Shown here: positions 45,701 through 56,152 of the stretch, piece after piece
How positions within the stretch are numbered: position 1 is the stretch's first letter
Layout: each line of letters begins with the position of its first letter
From: Chrysopilus asiliformis
Taxonomy: Eukaryota > Arthropoda > Insecta > Diptera > Rhagionidae
Length of the DNA: 64,000 nt
Assembly (NCBI GenBank): GCA_964034945.1
Contig: OZ035963.1
Location: 33,821,644 to 33,885,643, forward strand
Direction: 5' to 3'
Notes under the pieces: model-generated
Seen by the model: only the letters and a program-made list of their open reading frames with translations
Databases searched by the model: none
What the model was told of the DNA's origin: nothing
Made by a program: the position numbers and the translations under genes

Positions 45701-46390
45701 TTGCAGTGAAAGCGTCTTGCATTGCTTCTCGGCGCAACGAAAGTTAAATTTTCTTATGCACACGTTCATAATGCTGTGTTGGTGGGTGCGTGCTTAGACG
45801 GTGCGAGAGTAGACCAACTTTTTTATTTTGAAACCACACTTCCTTTTGAGATTTTTTTAGGCGCGGCAATTTTTTTTTTTTTTTCATTTTTTCTCGGGAA
45901 AATTAGATTTGGGAATCGCAAAATTCAAATCTGATAAAAAATCCTATAGCGAGATGTCACACTGGCGAATCAGCTCCTGCAGCTGCCTGATCCCGACATC
46001 AGTTGCACATGTAATCCAATGGCACACTGCAACAAATGTGCAGCCCTTTTTACCGCCCCGTTCTCCAATTCCCATTCCCACACTCCCTCCACCTTTCACA
46101 TATCTTGTACCCTTCCCATCCTTCCTTTTAAATTGTTGAAGGAGTTAATAATATTTCTGACGTGTTCAGGACAATAGAAAATTACCAAATACTCATACCC
46201 ATGAGTACTCATAGAATTTTTCAATGCTTATGAACTTTTCACTAAACATTTGGCTCACTGTTCACGAGGTGAATAAATTACGCATGAGCCGAACTAATCG
46301 CGTATGAGTATGAGTATCATGAGTGAGCATTTCCAAAATCTGCCTGTAATTAAGTTGAACACATCATAAAAGATTCAACTCAATCACCTC
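42748..46390. other. Intergenic, mostly featureless; GC-richer patch at 44700-44930
   Basis: 3.6 kb without a recognised gene. The patch at 44700-44930 is followed by an acceptor-like 'tttaaatttgcag' at about 44955 and an AATAAA-like site near 45065; a donor-like GTGAGT is near 44604. This might be a noncoding transcript or an old LTR fragment, but no homology supports either. Confidence 0.3.
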
Positions 46391-47152
46391 TATTCTTGAA
46401 TACGGCGTTAGGAGCAAAAACCTAACGCGCTCGATTCGATTCGCTACGCAATTGGTATTCTGGAATACGCCGGGAGCTTCGCGTTTGGTGCATAAAATAT
46501 CGCATGGCAACGCGCTGTCAAATATCAGCTGATTCGATTGCTTATTCTTAATTTTGAATAAAAATGAAGTGATTTGCTTCAGTAGCCATGGATTCTACGC
46601 TGATGTATCATTTATTGAGGCAAGAGGAGTTGAATTCGTTACGCCAGCAAAGAAATTTTCTAAGACACTCTTCAGATTTGATGAGCTTAACCGATGAAGC
46701 GTAAGTGCATACAAATACTGGGAATCTCATAGATTTTTATTTGCAATTTTGTAGATTTAAAAAAGATTTCCGGTTCCGGTCGAATATGTTGAATTTCCTC
46801 CCACAACAAATTCATCTCTATCGGCGACTTCCTCGTATATCCCTTGGCAATGTCCGGATTGTTTTTCATTTTTGAAATTAAAAATGCGAACTGGTCATTG
46901 CTTCTAGTGTGTTCTTCTTTGCACTCCTATTTTAAGAAATCACTGTTAAAATCTTTCATTTAAACATACAATATATTTACCTTACATTTTTGTAAACACC
47001 GAATTTAAACGTCAATGAAACGCGAGAAATTTGAAGTGAGTGATTTAACCTCAAAAAAGTGCTCCCGGCGTATTCAAGAATAACAATAATCGAATGCGTT
47101 GCAATGCGTTATTCCAAATCGAACGTTGATAGATACTACGTATTCAAGAATA
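46391..47152 (+). mobile_element. TIR element with TTCTTGAATACG ends
   Basis: Outer inverted ends TATTCTTGAATACG and CGTATTCAAGAATA. A second nested inverted pair, 'gaatacgccgggagc' and 'gctcccggcgtattc', lies inside. TA flanks are possible but no TWA duplication is evident. It carries a two-exon Harbinger-like remnant. Confidence 0.65.
46588..46875 (+). pseudogene. Two-exon Harbinger-like transposase N-terminus, 77 aa
   Basis: Exon 1 46588-46700 (MDSTLMYHLLRQEELNSLRQ...), GTAAGT donor at 46701, AG acceptor 46753-46754, exon 2 46755-46875 ending in TGA. The spliced frame gives LMSLTDEAFKKDFRFRSNML and RRLPRISLGNV, which resembles the region before the nuclease domain in HARBI1-like proteins. 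The rest is absent. The identification rests on pattern only. Confidence 0.5.
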
Positions 47153-47699
47153 CCGATTGCTCACGATCGAACACTAATCGAGCAATTGAACGTAACGCCA
47201 ATATCTCTAACGGTGTAGAATCTAGCCGGGCAGAGTTTTGAGGGATTAGGGCCACAGGAGGGAATATACAAAAGAACCTTCCTGTACTGAACACAACACA
47301 AAAAATTTCAACTCGATATCTCAAACAGTGTAGAATCTAGCAGGGGAGGGGGTATGAAGTGATAGCGCTACAGGGGAAATCTTACATCGGCACCCAATCA
47401 GGAACTTTAACTACCATTTTCTTTTTGAAATTACCAAAATCGGCCAACTCATTAGAAAGTTGTGCGTGAACATACAAAAAAAAATACGTAGGAATCGAAT
47501 TGAGAACCTTTTCTTTAGAAGTTGGGCAAAAATAAATTTAATTTAATTGGTATATTTCCCAAATTAAATAAAAACAAAAAATCCAAATGAGCACATTTTG
47601 AAATTTCGATTCCTGTGACCTTACTTGAAAATGATTCCTCAGCCAAAAGAATGAATGAGCTTTTCATGTAAACTTTAGAGTAATTTTACTCTATATGAT
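47153..47699. other. Intergenic with a diverged direct repeat
   Basis: 'ggtgtagaatctagccggg' at about 47213 and 'agtgtagaatctagcagggg' at about 47328 form a diverged direct repeat about 115 bp apart. Otherwise nothing recognised. Confidence 0.35.
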
Positions 47700-47922
47700 A
47701 TATTAAATATGAGTATATTAGATTTAGTTTACCGTTTGTAACGCATCGAACCAATCATCGGACATAAAAATGAACTACACCAGGATGTTAGGGATAACAA
47801 AAGATTTTGATTTCCGCCTGTCTGTCTGTCCGTGAACACCACAACTATCGAAAGTATTAAGCTAGAGACTTGAAATTTTGTACAGTTAGGTTTCTCGTAA
47901 ATGGCTAGGCTAAGTCCGATTA

Positions 47923-48890
47923 GGTAGGTAGGTAGGTTAGAGTGGCGGTCTTCCGACCCACTTAGACCAATGAGGTCCATTGTGATACCACATATATGTT
48001 TATTTCTTCTCTACTCAAACCAGTGTGAGCTTTTTATGAAGCCTAGGAGATTGTTGATGTTTACATCTTCCAATTCATTAGTATTTTCAAAAAAAAGGAT
48101 CCTAAAAATGATTTCCTTCTACGAGCCAGTGCTGGGCAGGTGCAGAGCAGATGACCTACAGTCTCTTCCTCCTCTACATCTTTGCAGCTTCTACAGAAGT
48201 CGTTAGAGGGGACACCAAGTCTACTCGCATGTCTCCCTATGAGGCAGTGTCCTGTGATCACGCCTACAATCATGGTAATATATCTTCGGTGCAGCAGAAT
48301 CAGCTTGCATGTACGCTTTTTATCCAGCTTTGGCCAAATAAGTTTGGTAGCGTAACACGAGGTGCCTGAGGACCACCTTTGATTTGCAAGCCTGGCTGCT
48401 TCTTCCCGAATCAGTAATTTGCACGTTGTTAATGGTGCACCCAGATACTCCTTTTCCGGCATGATTTGGAGTGTAGTGCCGTATCTAGCGAGTTCGTCCG
48501 CTTTGCAATTACCCGGAATGTCCCTGTGTCCAGGTACCCAGAATAATTTGATATTGAAGAACTCAGCTAGCTCGTTTAGAGTTGCCAAGCACTCAATAGT
48601 CACTCTTGATGTTAGAGATGATGAGTCAAGTGACTTAATTGCCGCTTGACTGTCCGTGAAGATGCTGATATCCTTAGCCGATATCACATTATTCTTCAGC
48701 CAGCTTAAGGCTTCTTTGATCGCCATAACCTCGGCTTGAAAGACGCTGCAGTGATCCGGTAGGCGAAAGGCAATATTTAAGTTTAGTTGTTCAGAGAAAA
48801 TCCCTCCACCGACTCTACCCCCCAACTTTGACCCATCTGTATAGACATGGATCGTCTTTTTATTCAAAACTCCTCCCCCTTCCCAGTTTT
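47923..48890 (-). mobile_element. 5'-truncated non-LTR retrotransposon with perfect 11-bp duplication
   Basis: 968 bp. The 11-bp duplication AAGTCCGATTA lies at 47912-47922 and 48891-48901. Its 3' tail is (GGTA)n on the plus strand, i.e. (TACC)n on the element strand. It carries the RNase H region of the same family as 58500-61107, nearly identical in protein. The truncation and tail are typical of target-primed reverse transcription. Confidence 0.92.
48061..48867 (-). pseudogene. Non-LTR ORF2 C-terminal fragment (RNase H and cysteine-rich tail)
   Basis: 268 residues. RNase H motifs in order: IHVYTDGSKLGG (D), FQAEVMAIKEAL (E), IFTDSQAAIKSL (D), VPGHRDIPGNCKADE (H/D). Then a C-terminal C-x2-C...H-x4-C block (FCRSCKDVEEEETVGHLLCT). 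Open throughout but lacking endonuclease and reverse transcriptase. Only a handful of residue changes from 59821-61014. Confidence 0.9.
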
Positions 48891-49036
48891 AAGTCCGATT
48901 AAGAAGGCTATATTAATTATTTAAAAGCCGTGTATGAGTTTATTGTGGATTTACATATGTTTTTAGGTTATGTTAATAACCAGTATGTTGTGGAAAAAAT
49001 TTTTAAAACCACAAAAATCTTTAGAAAAGTAACATA

Positions 49037-49387
49037 CAGCCATGTTCAAAAGTGTTAGGCACCCCCATTTTTTACAGAGAAATCATAGATTTTGATAGAG
49101 CGTTTGTGGAGTATTTTGAAGAAAAATAGCCGGCAACACAAAAATAACATCAGAAGATACCCTGAAAAGGGCTATTCAGGAGGAATGGGATTTTATAAGT
49201 GACGACATGAAAATGGGCTTGTAGCGACAGTGCCGAAAAGACTCGCTGCTGTAATAAGGGCTAAGGGTAGTCAGATAAATAAATTTTGATATTCCTAAAA
49301 TCACATTGTTTCACTATCATATTATAATACACGTAAACAGGAAAAAATTGAATTTGAAATGGTGCCTAACACTTTTGAATATGGCTG
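49037..49387 (+). mobile_element. Deleted Tc1-like element, copy 2
   Basis: Ends CAGCCATGTTCAAAAGTGTT and the complement, TA flanks (49035-49036, 49388-49389). The plus strand reads the same broken transposase tail as 25193-25558 (opposite orientation). Confidence 0.85.
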
Positions 49388-49557
49388 TATATATTTAGAA
49401 AGTAGCTAAAAACCAGCTAGAAACCCCGTTATATTTTCGGTAATAACCCTATGTCAGATCTCTGATCGGATCATTGAAAAATGAAAAGGAAAAAAATAGG
49501 GCACTACGTATCTACAATATAAAATCGTTTAACCTGACTGATGACTGACTTATCAAC

Positions 49558-50005
49558 ACCTTAAAGGCTTTCCTCCAATACCATGACTTCTGTAACTGCA
49601 AAAAAATGCAGAAAACTAGAGCAAGATAGACTTATGTAGATCTAAAAAGGAATGACTGAATACAAGTTAAACGCTATCCCTTCCAGTTTTACAATTTTAT
49701 AGTAATCATATGAAACCTTTTGCTATGAATATAATGTTCAAATTGGCATGGTAACAAAGCTTTTGACTATGCATGCGAAGGAGAAAAATGACATCACGCT
49801 ATAATAACAGTTTGAATATGTCCGCGCATAGGACAATGTGTGATTGTAGTAGAAATCGCCATAAAAAACAGGGGAAATTATTCTTGCAGTTGCCGACAAA
49901 TTTTGGCAGTTGATTCTTATCTCCCTTTCTCTCCAAGGTATCTTCACATAAATGTGTCTCTATTTTTTTGCAGTTGGGAAAATTCATGGTAATGGAGGGC
50001 GGCCT
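49558..50005. mobile_element. TIR repeat, copy 2 (see 16977-17487)
   Basis: 'ttaaaggctttcctccaata' and the complementary 'atggtaatggagggcggcct' are the ends. The inside matches the white intron 4 copy in reverse ('ttcacataaatgtgtctcta', 'tttttgcagttgggaaaa'). It interrupts the H1 element. Confidence 0.6.
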
Positions 50006-50361
50006 TAAAGCTAGAAACTCGAAATTTTCACAGTAGGTATGTCCCAACCATATGTAAGCGCTCGCTAAGGCAAGGTTTTTCGAAACTTTACCGCTAAAGG
50101 CGTAGACGGGGGGTAAAGAGGGTTTGGGAGTTTTAAAACTTTGGTTTTCGCTATGAATCCTGTTCAATAAGAGGCTGAAAAGTGTCACCCACGAATCCGG
50201 TGTTAGAATCTCAAAATTCAAGTGAGGATAACGCAAATATCCTTTTTTCCGTTTATGCTGCGCAAAATTGGCATTAGGGGGTTTTCGGGGTCGCTGATCA
50301 CGAATCCAGTGCTACAATTTAAGAAATCTTAACGAAAGGTCCTGTAAGCATAACACAAATA

Positions 50362-50625
50362 CAGGTACCCCTTGAGTTACGCGGTTAATTGGTACCGCGT
50401 AAGTCGAAACCGCGTAAGTGTAGACTCAGGATTAGTGCAAACTACAATACGTATCTATTATCTTTTTTATATAAAAACATTAATCTATAATTACAATATT
50501 TTCTTTTTAAATGAAAATGGCTCCAAAACCGCTTAAGTACTGCGTAACTCGAGCACAGCCGTAATTTTTTCCTCGTAACTCGAAATTCTCGTAACTCAAG
50601 TACCGCGTAACTCGAGGGATACCTG
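50362..50625. mobile_element. CAGGTA-type TIR element, intact, TA duplication
   Basis: 264 bp. Ends CAGGTACCCCTTGAGTTACG and the near-complement CGTAACTCGAGGGATACCTG, flanked by TA (50360-50361, 50626-50627). 'ccgcgtaa/ttacgcgg' motifs repeat at both ends. It preserves the empty target of mini-me E at about 50460-50475. Confidence 0.82.
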
Positions 50626-50810
50626 TATCCTTTTCCCCGGAAAAAATTGACATTAGGGTATTTCGGAGTTGCTGTTCACGAATCTGGTATTATAATGAAA
50701 CGGAAGGTCCTGTAAGGATAAAATTTTTCTCAAAAGTTTTTAAGTTCTTTCCGGTTTTTTTTGGTTTTCTGAAACTTATACAAAAAACATTAACTAGTAT
50801 GCAAACTATC

Positions 50811-52447
50811 ATTTATAAAGACGTAACAATATTTGTATTCGTACTCAACTAATCTTAATAAATAAAGATCAAATTAAGTTGTGAAAATGAATTAAATTGA
50901 TTAGCGCTTTTAATTAATACATGTACAATAATTCTGTCTGATTGGGTTTGCTTATAGATGTGTAGTTATTTATGTGTGCTTCTCAATTGGATTCTAACTA
51001 TTCTCTTTAATATAAATATGAATGAACATCATTTTCATGTTTATTATCCGTCTAAATGAACATTTACTATTCTAAGGCTTATAATCCTCTTTTTTATATT
51101 CCTAATACAAATATAAACATATGTATGATTCTTTTATCTGTACATTTGTCTGTCAATGCTGAAGGACAATTTGATTTTTCTACTACTCTCACTTTCTATG
51201 CTATTAAATCTTTATGTGATTGTATGTTGATGTTCCAATAAAGCTCTAGTATTACGATGGGGCGCTACTACTGACATCTATCATTCAATTAAGTACAATC
51301 AATTTGACTGAACCATTTCGTTGAAGCCATGCGATCCTTAAAAATACTCCATATTATAGCTCACTATTTGATTCTGTTCATTTACTTTTGTCCGTATTTC
51401 CTGTTTTTATTATGGTCTACAGATAGATATCCCTAAATTTATACACTCATGTTTATATGTTTGTATGTATCCTTATATGCAGAAAAAAAAAATATATGTT
51501 TTGTATATGTTATTAAATTGGGAATCAGACGTTTAGATGTTCAGTAAAAGTTATACGAAATTCGTCTCTGTACTGCCTGTGTTTGTTGAATGGGGCATAC
51601 GTATTCATTAGATTTCGTAGATGAAGTGAAGGCAGCCCACATGTAATCATTACTTTTGGGGGACTTACAACGGCAACCAATAGAAGGATCATCTTATTTA
51701 TTTAGACTCAGTAAATCGGTTAGTCTCTATCATAAATCACCGAAAAAAGCGAAAAATTGAGTTCCAAGCATTTGACGTCTGAGAACTAGAGATTTGCTCT
51801 TGCTAGCACACAATTGTAAATACATAAAAAAGGTTCCCTGCGTTGTGATAACTTCTTATACTATGCTATCGATATCAATAGATTTTGTTGTTTTGGCTCC
51901 ATATGTTTAGACCCGATTAATTTGCTATTGTGATTAGTTGGAAACGATTGATTTCTAGGAGCAAAATAATTTATATCGTCCTTTTTTGGAATTGTTTTAA
52001 ATGGTTCCGTAAATAGCCAATCGATCCTTCTGACCAATACCTAACACTGCTCTTCTTTTTATCTCTCACGGCATTTAACCACATTTGCTGATAAAAAAAA
52101 AACAATCCCTTTATTCAACATATTCTATAAAGGCTTATTGCCAAAAGCCGATTATGTTATAATGTTTAATGAAGGCAATATTCAATGTATACTAGAAATT
52201 CGGTGTTCAAAAAATTCCTTCAAATTTCTTTTGTTATCCCAAATAATATTGACGTGATCCACGTCAAGAAAAAATAATGAATTCTGGATATAAAAAAAAA
52301 ACAAAAACAAATTGTTTTCGACCATTGGAAACAAACCATCGTCTTTTAAGATATAAGAAATTGTTTTTACTTTGCATTAAAGTGATTTTAAAACAAATTC
52401 GTCATACCGTGCTAATTTTGTTTTCATAATGCTGGGATTAGAAATTG
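50811..52447. other. Intergenic, no recognised feature
   Basis: 1.6 kb of AT-rich DNA; no ORF above 61 codons, no inverted repeat and no match to other repeats in the window that I can support. Confidence 0.4.
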
Positions 52448-53230
52448 CTACACGGTTAAAATTATTGGACTAACTTTGAATCCCATTTCTGGAATTCTAC
52501 ATTTTTTAATACTTTTTCTATTAAATTTCAATCCTCTAAAATGATTAACTAATGCTACATTTACACGAATGACAAATTTGTCATTTTTTTCTTGTCTATA
52601 TATTTAAAAGGCAAAGCGATTTTGTATGGATTTCTTTCGACAGAGCTCCTGGAGTTCCTATTGAACCGATTTTGATGATTTTTTTTTAAATGAAAGCTCT
52701 ATAGCTGTAGATATGTCCGTTTTACTTTTTTCCCCATTTTTAATAATACTTTATTAGTAATTTGCCTTTCAAAATTATAAATATGCCGCTAACTAAGTCT
52801 TCAATGTTAAAACGACATTTCGTACTGTTCGATTAGTGCAGTGAGTTAGAAGTTGGGCTACCATGCGCCAGGCCCGGGTTCAATTCTTATCGATGACAAA
52901 TTCTTTTTTTTTTTTTCTTTTCAAATTTTTTTTTTTGATTTTTTTACTTTTATTAATATATTATTACTTAATTTATCTTTAAGTTTACATTTTTACTCCT
53001 GAATAAGTGTTAGACTACAATGCGCCAGATGTGCGGGTTCGATTCCGAGTTTTGACAAAATGTTTTTTTTAATTTTTTTTTGACCTTAAATTACTTATTT
53101 TATTCATATTATACTTCTTTAGGCGCGTTGGGTGATTTTTGGATGGGTAAAATCTCATGAGTTCGCGTCACCGACATGCTAATTTAACAGCGCTTAAGAA
53201 TGCTGATTCCCTTTCATTTGATTTTTTTAT

Positions 53231-53505
53231 ACAGAAAAAATTGATTTTTTTTGGAAGACAGTACCGAGCAAAATAAAATTAGCGAGGAAATTTCTGAATA
53301 GCACATGGCTTTCTTACACAACAAAAAAACGATTTTTTTTTTGAAAAATTTCATACGGCAAAATAAAATGATACAGAAAATTTCTGAACACCAGTTGACT
53401 TATACAACAAAAAATCGATTTTTTTTGGAAGATATACAGCAAAATAAAATTACACAGACAATTTCTGAACAGCACGTGGCATTCTTATACAGAAAAAATT
53501 AAATA
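53231..53505 (+). repeat. Three-unit tandem repeat (about 80-90 bp unit)
   Basis: Three diverged units each contain 'aaaatcgattttttttggaa' or a close form, then 'gcaaaataaaat', then 'aatttctgaa' and 'cac'. AT-rich and noncoding, internal to the Helitron-like insertion. Confidence 0.6.
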
Positions 53506-53868
53506 TCTCTAGCCATTTTTAGTATAAGAAAATCATGTGCTGCTCAGGAATTCAAACCTTAATATGCATATTGACTTTTATTTGAAATTTACTGTTTATT
53601 AGCATATATTTTCGAAATTTCAGGTTGAAAAATATATAGGTATAAATACACGACAAAATTACCTTACATATATTATTGTTTTCATTTCTGTTGGCAGTCC
53701 CCAATGACTGCAGTTTTTTATTACTTAATTTATCTTTAAAATTTATATTCTTACTACTGAATAAGTGTAAACTACATCGCGCCAGGTACGGGTTCAATTC
53801 TAAGCGGTGGCAAAATATTTTTATTTAATTTTTTTTTTGTTGAAATTGAGTTTTTTAAACGTAAAATT

Positions 53869-54392
53869 AAACATAACAAAAGCTATAATTGCCAATCTGG
53901 CAATCATTGGAGACCCGTATGGTTATATTCGTATCAAAATTCGAACAGTTATACCAATATTCCACTTTGAAGTCAAACTTTCCAATAAGATTTTTTAAAA
54001 TTTATTCCAATCGGATTTTGATGTATGGGAGTGTTATGTAGAATCCTATCCTAAATAACTTTTGTTCTTGGACTTTTTTTATAAGACCGTTTTTGAGATA
54101 TTCGCAAAAAAAGTTTTCGTTCGTATGGGGGTACATTTTACGAAAAACGGATCTGTGCAAAATTTCAAGTCTCTAGCTCAATCCGTGCGCCCGCAATCCG
54201 CGCCACAGACAGACGGACAGACAGACGGACAGACAGACGGACAGACAGACGGACGGACATGCAAAATTCAATTTTTTTTATCATTCTAAACACACTGGTG
54301 TAATTCATTTTTTTGTGCGATGACGGGATCTTGGCGTTACTAACGGTAAGGCAAAGTTAATATACCCTTTGGTTTCACCATACGGGTATAAA
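53869..54392 (-). mobile_element. mini-me-like element G
   Basis: 524 bp minus copy from 'aaacataacaaaagctataa' to 'caccatacgggtataaa', with a (GTCY)n tract at 54206-54260. About 40 bp around the G-rich 'ccattagggggg' segment is deleted relative to D. Confidence 0.83.
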
Positions 54393-55579
54393 AATATCTG
54401 TTACGCATCGTCTTTTATTGGAAAAAGTGAAAACCATCTTCTCTATATATAAAATCGTTTAATCTGACGCCCAGCCCAAACCCCTGAAGATAGAGACTTG
54501 AAACTTTCAGAATATGTTTCAACCATCGCTCACTAAGACGAGATTTTTCGAAATTTTAGCGCTAAGGGGGTGAACAGGGGGTAAATAGGAGGCTGAAAGG
54601 TAACACTCGGGGATTTTTGGGGTCGCTGATCACGCATCCGGTGTTAGATTTTCAAAATTCAAAACGGAAGGTCCTGTAAGGATAATGCAAATATCCGTTT
54701 TCCCATTTTTTCCGGGAAAAATGTCATTAGGGGGTTATCGGTGTCGCTGATCACGAATCTATATATTTAAAAGGCAAAGCGATTTTGTTTGGATTTCTTT
54801 CCGCAGAGCTCCAGCGGCTCCGATTTTGATGATCCTTTTTTAAATGAAAGCTCTATAGCTGTAGATATGTCCGTTTAATTTTAATAATACTTTATTAGTA
54901 ATTTGCCTTTCAAAATTATAAATATGCCGCTAACTAAGTCTTCAATGTTAAAACGACATTTCGTACTGTTCGATTAGTGCAGTGAGTTAGAAGTTGGACT
55001 ACCATGCGCCAAGCACCAGGTTCAATTCTATCGGTGACAAAATTGTTTTTTTTTCTTTTCAAATTCTTTTTTGTTGATTTATTTACTTTTTTTAATATTT
55101 TATTACTTAATTTATCTTTAAGTTTACATTTTTACTCCTGAATAAGTGTTAGACTACAATGCGCCAGATGTGCGGGTTCGATTCCGAGTGGTGACAAAAT
55201 GTTTTTTTTTTAATTTTATTTTTCGAAATTTTAGCGCTAAGGGGGTTGACCGGGGGTAAAGGGAGTTTGGGTATTTTTAAACCGTGACTTTCGCCATGAA
55301 TCCTGCTCAATAGGACGCTGAAAAGTATCACTCGGGGGTTTTCGGGGTCGCTGATCCCGAATCCGGTGTTAGATTTTCAAAATTCAAAACAAAAGGTCCT
55401 GTAAGGATAATGCAAATGCAAGAAATAACTTTTAGAAAATTATCTTTAGATGTGTCCATTTTACTTTTTACCCTTCTAAAACTGTAAAGGGGACAATTTT
55501 TGTAATTTTGGATTTTCTCAAAAATATTGACATAAATTGATGTATTTGGTCGTATAATACTGATGCCAAAAATGACATT

Positions 55580-55724
55580 TTTATACCCGTATGGTGAAAC
55601 CAAAGGGTATATTAACTTTGCCTTACCGTTTGTAACGCCAAGATCCCGTCATCACACATAAAAATGTATTACACCAGTGTGTTTAGAATGATAAAAATAA
55701 TTAATTTCTGCATGTCCGTCCGTC

Positions 55725-55760
<36 letters not shown>

Positions 55761-56152
55761 GCGCGGATTGCGGGCGCACGGATTGAGCTAGAGACTTGAA
55801 ATTTTACGCTGATCCATTTTTCGTAAAATGCAAAGCTAAGTTCGTTAATGGGCAAAAATGGACCATTAGGGGGGGGGGGGGGTACCCCCCATACGAACGA
55901 AAACAGTTTTTGTGAATATCTCAAAAACTGTTCATAGTATCAAATAAGTCCAAGAACAAAAGTTATTTAGGACATGATTCTAAATAAAACTCCCATACAT
56001 CAAAACCCTATTGGAACAAATTTTAAAAAATCTTATTGGAAAGTTTGACTTCAAACTGGAATTTTGATACAACTGTTCGAATTTTGATAGGAATATCACT
56101 ATACGAGTTTCTAATAATTGCCAGACTGGCAATTATAGGTTTTGTTATGCTT
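55580..56152 (+). mobile_element. mini-me-like element H
   Basis: 573 bp plus copy. (GTCY)n at about 55714-55759 and a 14-bp G run at about 55869. Full-length ends, the last few bases slightly changed ('gttatgctt'). Confidence 0.83.

Larger units (their letters stand above)
47700..49010 (+). repeat. mini-me-related element, split by a non-LTR insertion
   Basis: 'taccgtttgtaacgcatcg', 'aaaatgaactacaccaggat', a short GTCT run and 'agctagagacttgaaatttt' follow mini-me order. It is interrupted at 47922 and resumes after 48890 ('aagtccgattaagaaggc'). Confidence 0.6.
49512..50810 (+). mobile_element. H1-type Helitron-like copy, interrupted twice
   Basis: Starts 'aatataaaatcgtttaacct'; interrupted by a TIR repeat (49558-50005); continues 'gctagaaactcgaaattttc'; interrupted by a CAGGTA element (50362-50625); ends 'aaacttatacaaaaaac' and a decayed CTAGT region near 50797. 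Diverged and noncoding. Confidence 0.6.
52840..55195 (+). repeat. tRNA-like box-B motifs repeated in Helitron-like DNA
   Basis: Five segments near 52876, 53035, 53788, 55018 and 55172 share 'actacaatgcgccag' or similar followed by a T-arm-like GGTTCAATTCT or GGTTCGATTCC. Two (52840, 54975) are preceded by 'gtgcagtgagttagaagttg', which looks like a D-arm. None folds into a full tRNA by eye. Confidence 0.4.
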
